NCBI GenBank assembly: GCA_963700195.1
Contig: CAVOWQ010000043.1
Location: 1 to 64,000 of the forward strand
Direction: 5' to 3'
Source: AP-15 sp963700195
Lineage (GTDB): Bacteria > Pseudomonadota > Alphaproteobacteria > ATCC43930 > CGMCC-115725
Length of the DNA stretch: 64,000 nucleotides
Part shown: positions 16,256-25,426 of the stretch, piece after piece
How the letters are laid out: each line of letters opens with the position of its first letter
How positions within the stretch are numbered: position 1 is the stretch's first letter
Program-made: the position numbers and the translations under genes
The notes under the pieces: generated by a model
The model's database searches: none
What the model was told of the DNA's origin: nothing
What the model saw: the letters and a program-made list of their open reading frames with translations, nothing else

Positions 16256-16290
16256 CTGGACTTGTCCTGGATGATCACGGAGAGCCACGG

Positions 16291-17602
16291 ATGCCCGCAT
16301 TGACCGATTTTAAAGTTTCCGACATTTCGCTCGCCGACTGGGGGCGGCGCGAGATCGCCATTGCCGAGACCGAAATGCCGGGGCTGATGGCGTTGCGCGA
16401 TGAATTCGGCACGGCGAAACCGCTTGCAGGTGCGCGCATCGTCGGCTGCCTTCACATGACGATCCAGACCGCGGTGCTCATCGAGACGCTCGTCGAGCTC
16501 GGCGCCACGGTTCGCTGGAGCTCGTGCAACATCTTCTCGACCCAGGACCATGCAGCAGCGGCGATGGCCGCCCGCGGCATTCCGGTCTTTGCCTGGAAAG
16601 GCGAGAGCGAGGAGGAATACGAGTGGTGCATCGAGCAGACGTTGCGCGGCCCAGCCGAGGGTCCATTTGCGGGCTGGACACCCAACATGGTGCTCGATGA
16701 CGGCGGCGACGCGACCAAGGTTCTTCACGACAAATACCCCGAACTGCTGAACCATATTCGCGGGATCTCGGAGGAGACCACCACCGGCGTGAACCGGCTC
16801 TACGAGATGGTGCGGGAGGGCTCTCTCAAAGCCCCGGCGATCAACGTCAACGACAGTGTCACCAAGTCGAAATTCGACAACCTTTATGGCTGCCGCGAGA
16901 GCCTGGTCGACGGGATCAAGCGCGCCACCGACGTGATGGTCGCCGGCAAGGTCGCCGTGGTCTGCGGCTTCGGCAATGTCGGGCAAAGGCTCTGCGGCGA
17001 GCCTGCGCAGCCAGGGCGCGCGGGTCATGGTGACCGAGATCGATCCGATCTGTGCATTGCAGGCGGCAATGGAGGGGTATCAGGTCGCGACGATGGACGA
17101 GATGGCGTCGCAAGGCGACATCTTCGTGACTGCGACCGGCAATATCGACGTCATCACGATCGATCACATGCGGCAGATGAAAGACCGCGCCATCGTCTGC
17201 AACATCGGCCATTTCGACAGCGAGATTCAGATCGATGCGCTGCGCAACTATCCGTGGGAGGAAGTCAAGCCGCAGGTCGACGAGGTTGTCTTTCCCGACG
17301 GCAAACGCCTGATCGTCCTGGCCAAGGGGCGGTTGGTCAATCTCGGTTGCGCGACCGGTCACCCGAGCTTTGTGATGAGCGCGTCGTTCACCAATCAGGT
17401 GCTCGCGCAAATCGAGCTGTGGACCAATCACGGCAAATACGAAAACAAGGTCTACGTGCTGCCGAAGCATCTCGACGAGAAGGTCGCCGCCCTGCATCTC
17501 GACAAGCTCGGCGCGAAACTGACGGCGCTCAGCCCGGCCCAAGCCGGCTATATCGGCGTCGAGCGCGCCGGACCCTTCAAACCGGACCATTACCGCTACT
17601 AG
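16291..17602 (+). CDS. ahcY: adenosylhomocysteinase (one frameshift)
   Basis: S-adenosylhomocysteine hydrolase, cleaving SAH to homocysteine and adenosine in the activated methyl cycle. The first part (DISLADWGRREIAIAETEMP, GCLHMTIQTAVLIETL, then WSSCNIFSTQDHAAAAM) runs to the NAD-binding CGFGNVG. The frame then breaks, and the rest (GSAASLRSQGARVMVTEIDP, CNIGHFDSEI, ending KPDHYRY) continues in the next frame to 17602. Deleting one G from the GGG at 16981-16983 restores the normal FGNVGKGSAASL reading, giving about 436 residues, normal for the family. As ahcY is a core gene, the extra G is probably a sequence error. The start lies behind a GGAGAG site and the palindromic operator. Confidence 0.93.
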
Positions 17603-17735
17603 TCGGGCCTTTGCACTGCAACTTTAACTACATTTGTGACGCAAGAGCTCTTGCAATTGGGTAAATTATGCTCCTATTGTGGGGTCATACGGGAGATCGA
17701 TAGATCGCCGGTATCCATGATCCTAGCAAGGGCGA

Positions 17736-19979
17736 GTGGTTGTGCTCGAATCGGCTGTTGCGTTGTGCCTGCTCGTCACATTGGCTTCGGTTGCCGCTCT
17801 GTTGCGCGCCCGTACCGCTCTCTACCAAGAGCGCGCGAGATGCGCGGTGCTCGAAACCGTCCCGCTCGAATGGTTTCGCTGGAGCCCCAGTCGGACGGAT
17901 CGTCGGACGAACGCTGACGCGCATGCTAGAGCGCCGGGCTATCGCCAGTTCCTCGCAGGGTTGCCGGCCGCCGATGCGGAGCGGTTGGAGAAGGCCCGGC
18001 AGGCGCTGCAATCACGGGGAGCCGCTTTCTCGGCCACTTTCGTTACCCGCAGCGGCGCCGCCTATACCGTAGAAGGGCGGCGCGCAGCGAGCGGCGACGC
18101 CGTGCTGTGGCTTCTCGATGCTTCGGCTGCGGTGACGATCCAGAGGGCGCGCCAAGAAGTCGCCGATTTGCGCCAGATGCTCGACGCCATTCCGCTGCCG
18201 GTGTGGCGGCGAGGCCCCGACCGCATCCTCGTCGATTGCAACCGAGCCTATGCGAGTGCCCTCGACGCGACCGCCGATCTGGTTGTCGCGGAGGGCCGGG
18301 AATTGGTTTCGGGCGCCAGCCCCGGCGAATGCCGGCACGTCGTCATCGGCGGCTCGCGCCGGCTGGTCGAGATCGGCGAGGTGCCGTGCTCCACCGGAGG
18401 CACTATCGGTTTCGCCCGCGATCGCACCGATCGCGAGGCCGCGGAAGCGGAGTTGTGGCGCCACATCAACGCGCATGCCGAGGTGCTCGAAACGATCCGC
18501 GCCTCCGTCGCCATCTACGGCCCCGACAAGCGGCTCAAATTTTTCAACGCTGGGTTCGCCTCGATGTGGGGCATCGCAGAGGACTGGCTCGCCGCTCAAC
18601 CTTCTTTCGAGGAGGTTCTGGAGCGGCTGCGGGAGGCCCGTCTTCTCCCCGAGGCCGCCGATTTCCGGGCATTCAAGGCCGAGCAGCTGGCGCTCTTCAC
18701 CTCGGTCATCCGGCCGCAGCAAGACCTGCTGCATTTACCCGATGGCCGCACCTTGCTGTTGTCCATCTCCCCGCATCCATTCGGCGGCCTCACCTTTGTT
18801 TACGAGGACGTCAGCGATCGCCTGGCGCTCGAGCGCTCGTGCAACACCCTGACAAAAGTGCGGCGCGCCACTCTCGACCACCTCTTCGAAGGCATCGCGG
18901 TCTACGGCAGCGACGGCCGGATGAAGCTCCATAATCCCGCCTACCTGGCGCTTTGGGAATTATCGGAAGACGATGTCGCGGGCGAACCGCACATCGGCGA
19001 AATCCTCGAGAAGACCCGCGTCCTGCTCGATACTGCAGGCGATTGGGATGCGAGGAAGCAGAGAATCATTTCAAAAGTCACTGCCCAGGCGCCGGCGAGC
19101 GGCCCAGTCTACCGAACCGACGGGTCGACGCTGCAGGAGGCGACGGTTCCACTGCCGGATGGCAATGTGTTGGTGACCTATCTCGACGTGACCGACACGG
19201 CGAAGTATGAACGCGTTCTGCGCGAGCGCAACGAAGCGCTCGAAACCGCCGGGCGCCTGAAAAGCGAGTTTGTTGCCAACGTCTCTCACGAGTTGCGAAC
19301 GCCGTTGAACACCGTCATCGGCTTTGCCGACATCTTGACCAACCAGTATTTCGGTGACTTGAACCCGCGGCAGCTCGACTACAGCCGCGGCATCCTCCAG
19401 AGCTCGCAACAACTGCTGGAACTCATCAACGATATCCTCGACCTCGCCACGATCGAAGCGGGTTACATGGTTCTGGAGACCGGCCGCGTCGACATTTTCA
19501 ATATGCTGAAAACGGTGCTGGCGCTGACGCGGGGGCGTGCCAGAAACCGAGAGCTCGAGATCGAGCTCTGTTGTCCGCCGGACATCGGCGTGATTGCTGC
19601 GGACGAACGCCGGCTCAAGCAGGCGCTTTTCAACCTGATTTCCAATGCCGTCAAGTTCACGCCTCCGGGCGGCGCGATACGCGTCGAGGCCGAACGCCGC
19701 GAGAGTGAGTTGCTGCTGACGGTCGCCGATAGCGGGATCGGCATTCCGCTCTCCGATCAAGCCCGGATGTTCGAAAAATTCGAACGCGGCATGCCACGAT
19801 CGGGTGCGGGGCTCGGCCTGTCGCTGGTCAAGAGCCTGATCGATCTGCATGGCGGAGCCGTCACGATCGACTCGGCCCGAGGTCGCGGAACCACCATCAC
19901 CTGCCGGCTGCCCACGGCCTCGCGGGAATTCGCCGGCATGCTGCCTTCGGCCCAAATCGAGAGCCGCGCGGCGGCATAG
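17736..19979 (+). CDS. membrane-anchored PAS-domain sensor histidine kinase
   Basis: 747 residues from a GTG start. The N-terminus has one hydrophobic helix (VALCLLVTLASVAALL, about residues 8-23). Three PAS-like segments follow (DAIPLPVWRRGPDRILVDCN near 150; ASVAIYGPDKRLKFFN near 265; EGIAVYGSDGRMKLHN near 385). The kinase core has the H-box FVANVSHELRTPLNTVIGF with phospho-acceptor His near residue 516, an N-box QALFNLISNAVKF, and G-boxes ADSGIGIP and GAGLGLSLVK. No partner regulator is adjacent. This position between ahcY and tsaE is one I associate with alphaproteobacterial genomes. Confidence 0.9.
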   Translation: MVVLESAVALCLLVTLASVAALLRARTALYQERARCAVLETVPLEWFRWSPSRTDRRTNADAHARAPGYRQFLAGLPAADAERLEKARQALQSRGAAFSATFVTRSGAAYTVEGRRAASGDAVLWLLDASAAVTIQRARQEVADLRQMLDAIPLPVWRRGPDRILVDCNRAYASALDATADLVVAEGRELVSGASPGECRHVVIGGSRRLVEIGEVPCSTGGTIGFARDRTDREAAEAELWRHINAHAEVLETIRASVAIYGPDKRLKFFNAGFASMWGIAEDWLAAQPSFEEVLERLREARLLPEAADFRAFKAEQLALFTSVIRPQQDLLHLPDGRTLLLSISPHPFGGLTFVYEDVSDRLALERSCNTLTKVRRATLDHLFEGIAVYGSDGRMKLHNPAYLALWELSEDDVAGEPHIGEILEKTRVLLDTAGDWDARKQRIISKVTAQAPASGPVYRTDGSTLQEATVPLPDGNVLVTYLDVTDTAKYERVLRERNEALETAGRLKSEFVANVSHELRTPLNTVIGFADILTNQYFGDLNPRQLDYSRGILQSSQQLLELINDILDLATIEAGYMVLETGRVDIFNMLKTVLALTRGRARNRELEIELCCPPDIGVIAADERRLKQALFNLISNAVKFTPPGGAIRVEAERRESELLLTVADSGIGIPLSDQARMFEKFERGMPRSGAGLGLSLVKSLIDLHGGAVTIDSARGRGTTITCRLPTASREFAGMLPSAQIESRAAA

Positions 19980-20121
19980 ACGAAGTCTCGACCCGATTTC
20001 GTGAGATAGCGTCGCGATCCGGATGAGGCTGATCTCGACGATCGCCGATCAGGGCCGCGAACAAACACCGACGCCGCACATATTGCGCCTAGCCGATGCC
20101 GGGTTATACAACGCCTAGGTG

Positions 20122-20585
20122 ATGATTGTTGTCGACCTGCCGGACGAAACTCACACCGCCGCGCTCGCGGCCCGCATTGCCGCGGTGGCCGCTCCGGGCG
20201 ACATCGTTGCGCTGAAGGGCGACCTCGGCACCGGGAAAACTGCCTTTGCGCGCGCCTTTCATCCGGGCGCGCGGCAACCAGGATGAGGTCCCGAGCCCAA
20301 CCTTCACGCTCGTGCAGCTCTACGACGCAGGCCCGACGGTGATCTGGCATTTCGATCTGTATCGGATCCGCGCCCCCGAGGAGGCATGGGAGCTGGGCAT
20401 CGAGGATGCGTTCATCGAAGGCATCTCGCTGATCGAGTGGCCCGAGCGGCTGGGACCGTTGCTGCCCGACCGCCGGCTCGAACTCCGCTTCGCATTCGGC
20501 GATGCGCCCGGCGCGCGGCGTCTTGTCGCTGGATCCTGGAAAGGAGTGGCAAACGCGGCTGGCAATGATTGCAGCCGATGCGTGA
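20122..20585 (+). CDS. tsaE: tRNA threonylcarbamoyladenosine ATPase TsaE (two frameshifts)
   Basis: TsaE powers t6A37 tRNA modification together with TsaB and TsaD. The Walker A motif is in GDLGTGKTAFARAF and the downstream frame has EVPSPTFTLVQLYD, IWHFDLYRIRAPEEAWELGI and SLIEWPERLG, all typical. The frame is broken twice. An extra T in the TTT at 20257-20259 and another in the TT at 20523-20524 must be removed to read continuously from the ATG at 20122 to the TGA at 20583-20585 (about 153 residues, normal length). Both are single-base insertions, more likely sequence errors than decay because t6A synthesis is nearly essential. It overlaps the start of the kinase gene that follows. Confidence 0.88.
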
Positions 20586-21645
20586 TCCGAACGAGCCCGG
20601 CTCTATTGGCGAAATTCTCCCGCCGGTCAGCCCAATGGCTGCTCCCATCGATACATCACGAAAGCGGGCAATGGCAGCCTTTCTCGAGGGGTGCGGCTGG
20701 GAAGGCGCCAGCCCGGCGCCGCTCGCGGGCGATGCCTCATTTCGGCGCTATTACCGCCTCGGCGGCGACGGCCGGCGCGCCATCCTGATGGATGCGCCGC
20801 CGCCGCAGGAGGATGTCGTACCTTATATCGCCGTCTCGCAGCTATTGCGCCGTCTGGGGTTCAGCGCCCCTGAGGTTTTCGCGGAAGACCGCACGCGCGG
20901 CTTTCTGTTGATCGAGGATTTCGGTGACGACACCTACACCCGCCTTCTCGACCGCGGCGCCGACGAGCCGGCCCTTTATACCCTGGCGGTGGACACGCTG
21001 GTCGAGCTGCAGCGCGCGGTCGAGGCGCGCGGGAGCCCCGACTTGCCCCCTTACGACGCGGAGCGGCTCCTCGCCGAGGCGGCGCTCCTGGTCGATTGGT
21101 ATGCCCCGGCGGCTCTCGGAGAGCCGTTGTCCGACGGGCGGCGCGACGAGTATCTCGATCTGTGGCGAACCCTTCTGCCGGACGCGGCGCTTCCCGTCGA
21201 TACTTTGGTCCTGCGCGACTATCACGTTGACAATCTGATGCTTTTGCCGGATCGCTCCGGAGTGCAGGGTTGCGGGCTTCTCGATTTTCAGGACGCGGTA
21301 TGCGGTCCGCCGAGCTACGATCTCGTATCGCTCCTCGAAGACGCCCGGCGCGACGTCCCGGCCGAGCTGCGCCGGCAGCTGACCGAGCGCTATCTTGCTG
21401 CTTTTCCGGCGCTCGACCGGACGGCGTTCCTGCGATCGGCGGCGATCCTCGCGGCTCAGCGCAACTGCAAGATCCTCGGCATTTTCACGCGATTGTGGAG
21501 GCGCGACGGCAAGCCGCGCTACCTCGTCCACCTCCCGCGGATCTGGCGGCTGCTCGACCAGGAGCTTGCCCATCCGGCCCTCGCCCCGGTCGCTAGCTGG
21601 CTCGACCGCCACCTGCCGCGCTCGGTTCGGCATATCCCCGCATGA
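20578..21645 (+). CDS. amgK: anomeric MurNAc/GlcNAc kinase (aminoglycoside-phosphotransferase fold)
   Basis: 355 residues from the ATG that overlaps the tsaE stop. APH-type kinase fold: a loop (GDASFRRYYRLGG), then DFGDDTYTRLL, the catalytic loop LRDYHVDNLMLL with Asp, and the metal-binding DFQDAVCGPPSYDL. Placement directly in front of a nucleotidyltransferase (4-base overlap) matches the AmgK-MurU pair of Pseudomonas and Caulobacter, which salvages MurNAc from peptidoglycan turnover to UDP-MurNAc and gives intrinsic fosfomycin tolerance. Older annotations call it aminoglycoside phosphotransferase; resistance to aminoglycosides is not expected. Confidence 0.85.
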   Translation: MRDPNEPGSIGEILPPVSPMAAPIDTSRKRAMAAFLEGCGWEGASPAPLAGDASFRRYYRLGGDGRRAILMDAPPPQEDVVPYIAVSQLLRRLGFSAPEVFAEDRTRGFLLIEDFGDDTYTRLLDRGADEPALYTLAVDTLVELQRAVEARGSPDLPPYDAERLLAEAALLVDWYAPAALGEPLSDGRRDEYLDLWRTLLPDAALPVDTLVLRDYHVDNLMLLPDRSGVQGCGLLDFQDAVCGPPSYDLVSLLEDARRDVPAELRRQLTERYLAAFPALDRTAFLRSAAILAAQRNCKILGIFTRLWRRDGKPRYLVHLPRIWRLLDQELAHPALAPVASWLDRHLPRSVRHIPA

Positions 21646-22364
21646 TCGTCCCGCCGCGGACGGCGATGGTGCTCGCCGCCGGCCTCGGCACCCGGCTGCG
21701 TCCGGTGACCGAAACCATTCCGAAACCTCTGATCGAGATTAACGGCCGTTCCCTGCTCGACCATGCGATCGACCGGCTGGCGCTCGCCGGGATCAAGAGC
21801 GTCGTCGTAAATGTGCATTACAAGGCGGCCATGATCGCCGCACAACTTGCCCGCCGCGACCACCCGCGCATCGAAATTTCCCACGAGACCGAGTTGCTCG
21901 ATACCGGCGGCGGGGTCGCGCGGGCGCTACCATTGCTCGGTGAAGTTTTTTTTGTCGTCAATGCCGACGTGTTCTGGCTCGACGGCAAGGAACCCGCCCT
22001 GCAGCGGCTCGCCGCTGCCTTCGATCCCGAGCGTATGGACGCAATACTATTGCTGCAGCGGACGGTGACGGCGGTCGGCTACGAGGGCAGCGGCGACTAT
22101 TTGATCGACGCGTCGGGATGCCCGCACCGCCGCAGCGAGCGCGAGGTTGCGCCTTTTCTCTTCGCCGGCCTCCAGCTGCTTCACCGCGGCGCCTTCGCCG
22201 GCATCTCCGACCGCGTATTCTCGTTGGTCCGGCTTTTCGACCACGCCGAAGAAGCGGGGCGCCTTCACGCCATAGTGCATGATGGCGAGTGGTACCATAT
22301 CGGGACGCCGCAAGGCCTCGCTGCCACTCGTGAACGGCTGTCGTCGCATCGCATCGAGCGGTAG
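21642..22364 (+). CDS. murU: N-acetylmuramate-1-phosphate uridylyltransferase
   Basis: 240 residues. The N-terminal nucleotidyltransferase signature AMVLAAGLGTRLRPVT and IPKPLIEINGRSLLDHAIDR bind UTP. NADVFWLDGK contains the metal-binding Asp and WYHIGTPQGLAATRERL is the usual C-terminal end. Short length and lack of a left-handed beta-helix distinguish it from GlmU. It starts within the amgK stop (ATGA overlap), so the two are translationally coupled and together convert MurNAc to UDP-MurNAc via the 1-phosphate. Confidence 0.85.
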   Translation: MIVPPRTAMVLAAGLGTRLRPVTETIPKPLIEINGRSLLDHAIDRLALAGIKSVVVNVHYKAAMIAAQLARRDHPRIEISHETELLDTGGGVARALPLLGEVFFVVNADVFWLDGKEPALQRLAAAFDPERMDAILLLQRTVTAVGYEGSGDYLIDASGCPHRRSEREVAPFLFAGLQLLHRGAFAGISDRVFSLVRLFDHAEEAGRLHAIVHDGEWYHIGTPQGLAATRERLSSHRIER

Positions 22365-22381
22365 CCAAGATCCGAAATCCA

Positions 22382-25300
22382 GTGCAGCCCAAGGTCTACA
22401 CGATCGCCGCACATCGGCCGTTCCTGGCGACACTGGCGGCCGGGTTGCTCGGGATGGCCGGCGCCGATCCACTGCAGCTGCCACGCATCACCGTTCTGCT
22501 GCCGACGCGCCGCGCGGTGCGCTCGCTGCGCGAGGCATTCCTGCGTGTCGCGCCCGACGGCAAACCGGTGGGGACCCCTTTGCTGCTGCCGCGGATGCGG
22601 CCGATCGGTGATCTCGCTTCGGACGAGCTGTCATTGTCCGAGGCCGGCGAGGAGGACCTGGCGGTGCCGCCGCCCATCCCCGAGCTGCGCCGGCGTTTGC
22701 TGCTGACCCGGCTAGTGCTGCACTGGGGCGAACGGCGCGGCGAGGAGCCGCTCCTGCCCGGACAAGCCGCTGCGCTCGCGGCCAGCCTCGCCCAGCTTCT
22801 CGACAGGGTCGCGACCGAGGGTGCCACCTTCGCGAAGATCGCCGATTTGGTTCCGGAGGGCTTGGCTGAGCATTGGCGTGTCGTCCACCAATTTCTTGAG
22901 ATCCTGCCGCAGCATTGGCCCCGGATTCTCGCCGAGGAGGGGGCCCTCGACGCGGCATCGCGGCGCAATCGCCTGCTGGAGCAGCAAACTGCGGCTTGGC
23001 GCCGCTCCCCGCCTCGCCATCCGGTGATCGCTGCCGGACTGATCGGCGGCATCCCGGCCATGACCGAGCTGCTTTCGCTTGTCGCCGCGCTGGACCAGGG
23101 CGCGGTGATCCTCCCCGGCCTCGACCGCGGCCGCGATGCGGCCGAGTGGTCGGCGATCGAAGAGGACGAGGCGCATCCGCAGCATCTGATGGCGGGCTTG
23201 CTCCGGGCGCTTGAGCTGACTGCGGCCGAGGTGCGCGATTGGCCACTAAGCCGGCCGGACCCCTTCCCCGCCGAAGGCTTCGAGGGCCTTTCCGATCTCC
23301 CCTTGTTCGCTTCTCTCTCCCGGAGTGCGGGAGAACGAGCCGAGCGCCAAAGTGAGGGCGCAACTGCGCGCCGGGTACGGCTGATTGCCGAGGCGTTGCG
23401 GCCGGCAATCACCACCGATGCGTGGCGGCGCCTGCCCCCGCAGCCGGCCGATACCCTTCACGGGTTGAGCCGCTACGACTGCTCGAGCGCGCAAGAGGAG
23501 GCGGTGGTCATCGCGCTCCTGCTGCGCTGCAAGCTGGAGACGCCAGGCGCGACCGCCGCTCTCGTCACCCCCGACCGCGACCTCGCCCGAAGGGTTGCTG
23601 CGGAGCTGCGCCGCTGGGACATCGACATCGACGACTCGGCCGGTCTGCCGCTGAACCGGACGCCACCGGGCGTCTTTCTGCGCCTGGTCCTCGATCTGGC
23701 GGCTCGCCAACTCGCCCCGGTGCCCCTGCTCGCCGCGCTGAAGCATCCGCTCGCCTCCGGCGGGCTCGCTCCGGTTGTCTTCCGAGATCTAGCGCGGCAG
23801 CTCGAACAAGCGATCCGAGGCCCTCGCCCCGCTCCGGGCTTTGCTGGCCTCAGGGCTGCTCTCGCCAGCGAAAGAAGTGGTTTGGCGAGGTTTGTAGACC
23901 GGCTCGAGGCCTGCCTCGGCTCGCTGCCGGAATTGCTGGTCGCGGATGCCGTGCCGCTATCGCGTCTTGCGGCAGCGCATATCGAGGCCGCCGAGCGGCT
24001 GGCCGCGAGCGCGACGCAAACCGGCGGCGAGCGCCTCTGGCATGAGGCGGCAGGCGAGGCCGCCGCGCGCTTCTGCCACGAGCTGATCGATGCCGCGCGC
24101 GACTTTCCGCCTCTCCCCGGTCGGCATTATCCGGCCCTGTTCGAGGCGCTGGCCGCCGATGCGGTCGTGCGGCCGGTGTTCGGCCGGCATCCCCGGCTGG
24201 CGATCTGGGGTCTCCTCGAAGCGCGGCTGCAGCAGGCCGATTTGGTGGTTCTTGGCGGTCTGAACGAGGGCAGCTGGCCGCCTTCGGCCGGGCACGACCC
24301 GTGGATGTCCCGGCAGATGGGGCGGGAGTTCGGTATTGCTTTGCCGGAGCGCGGTATTGGAATCGCCGCACACGACTTTGCCCAGGCGCTGGGGGCGCCG
24401 GAGGTAGCGCTGACCCGCGCGGCGCGGAGCGAGGGTGTTCCGACCGTGCCGTCGCGCTGGCTTCTTCGCCTCGATGCGGTACTGCAGGCTATCGGATTAG
24501 ACGGCGCGCTCGGGCCGGACGATACCCTTCGGCACGCCGCGGAGTTGATCGATCGCGCAGAGCGATACCGGCCGCTACCCCCGCCTGAGCCGCGTCCGCC
24601 TCTCGCGGCGCGGCCGCGAAAGCTTTCGGTAACACAGATCGAGACCTGGCTGCGCGATCCCTATGCGATCTATGCCCGCCATATCCTCGGGCTGAGGTCG
24701 CTGGACGAACTCGACGCCGATCCCGGCCGGGCCGAACTCGGCACGGTCATTCACCGGACTCTCGACGCCTTCTACCGCCGCTTCCCGCAGCGGATGCCGG
24801 ATAACGCCGAGGAGGAGCTGCTGCGCATCGGTCGCGAGCAATTCGGACCCGTGCTGTCTCGTCCGGGCGCCTGGGCCTTCTGGTGGCCCCGCTTTGCGAG
24901 GATCGCCCGTTGGCTGATTGATCAGGAGCGCGGCCGACGCCTCGGCATCGTCGAGAGCCACAGCGAGTGCGAGGGAAGCTGGACATTACAGGGGCGCGGC
25001 GGAGCGTTCACGATCACCGCCAAGGCGGACCGCATCGACCATCTTGCCGAAGGCGGCTTTCTACTGGTCGACTACAAAACCGGCAGCGTGCCTCCGGTAA
25101 AGCAAGTGCAAACGGGGTTTGCACCGCAACTGCCTCTCGAGGGCGCGATCCTGCGCGGTGGCGGCTTCAAGGGCGTCAGCGGTTCGCCTACGGCGCTCGA
25201 ATATTGGCGGCTGAGCGGTGGCGAACCGGCTGGCGAACGCTGCCTGCTCGACGCGGGCGACCCCGGCGCGCTGATCGACCGCGTGGTCGCCCGCGTCGAG

Positions 25301-25426
25301 GCGCTGATCAACCGGTTCGACGATCCTGCGACACCCTATCTCGCGGTTCCAGCGCCGCTTTGGGCGCCGCGATATTCCGATTACCGGCACCTCGAGCGGC
25401 TCGCCGAGAGCGAGGCCGAAGAATGA
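22382..25426 (+). CDS. addB: double-strand break repair protein AddB
   Basis: 1014 residues from a GTG start, normal for alphaproteobacterial AddB. The N-terminal helicase-like part (HRPFLATLAAGLLG, ITVLLPTRRAVRSLREAFL) is inactive as a motor. The C-terminal RecB-type nuclease domain is visible as AELGTVIHRTLDAFYRRFP, ITAKADRIDHL and FLLVDYKTGSVPP, with the catalytic Asp and Lys. No iron-sulfur cysteine cluster like that of Bacillus AddB is evident. With AddA it forms the RecBCD-equivalent nuclease that processes DNA ends for RecA. Oddity: near 23310-23360 the gene contains a palindromic repeat-like insertion (encoding SRSAGERAERQSEG). Confidence 0.92.
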   Translation: MQPKVYTIAAHRPFLATLAAGLLGMAGADPLQLPRITVLLPTRRAVRSLREAFLRVAPDGKPVGTPLLLPRMRPIGDLASDELSLSEAGEEDLAVPPPIPELRRRLLLTRLVLHWGERRGEEPLLPGQAAALAASLAQLLDRVATEGATFAKIADLVPEGLAEHWRVVHQFLEILPQHWPRILAEEGALDAASRRNRLLEQQTAAWRRSPPRHPVIAAGLIGGIPAMTELLSLVAALDQGAVILPGLDRGRDAAEWSAIEEDEAHPQHLMAGLLRALELTAAEVRDWPLSRPDPFPAEGFEGLSDLPLFASLSRSAGERAERQSEGATARRVRLIAEALRPAITTDAWRRLPPQPADTLHGLSRYDCSSAQEEAVVIALLLRCKLETPGATAALVTPDRDLARRVAAELRRWDIDIDDSAGLPLNRTPPGVFLRLVLDLAARQLAPVPLLAALKHPLASGGLAPVVFRDLARQLEQAIRGPRPAPGFAGLRAALASERSGLARFVDRLEACLGSLPELLVADAVPLSRLAAAHIEAAERLAASATQTGGERLWHEAAGEAAARFCHELIDAARDFPPLPGRHYPALFEALAADAVVRPVFGRHPRLAIWGLLEARLQQADLVVLGGLNEGSWPPSAGHDPWMSRQMGREFGIALPERGIGIAAHDFAQALGAPEVALTRAARSEGVPTVPSRWLLRLDAVLQAIGLDGALGPDDTLRHAAELIDRAERYRPLPPPEPRPPLAARPRKLSVTQIETWLRDPYAIYARHILGLRSLDELDADPGRAELGTVIHRTLDAFYRRFPQRMPDNAEEELLRIGREQFGPVLSRPGAWAFWWPRFARIARWLIDQERGRRLGIVESHSECEGSWTLQGRGGAFTITAKADRIDHLAEGGFLLVDYKTGSVPPVKQVQTGFAPQLPLEGAILRGGGFKGVSGSPTALEYWRLSGGEPAGERCLLDAGDPGALIDRVVARVEALINRFDDPATPYLAVPAPLWAPRYSDYRHLERLAESEAEE

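Noticed and set aside
16111..17028. Minus-strand 305-codon frame opposite ahcY
   Set aside because: Antisense; only its last 30 codons (16111-16203) carry a plausible protein motif and are reported separately.
20578..21645. Aminoglycoside resistance gene
   Set aside because: Fold is the same, but the position next to murU and the DYHVDN catalytic loop fit the AmgK sugar kinase.
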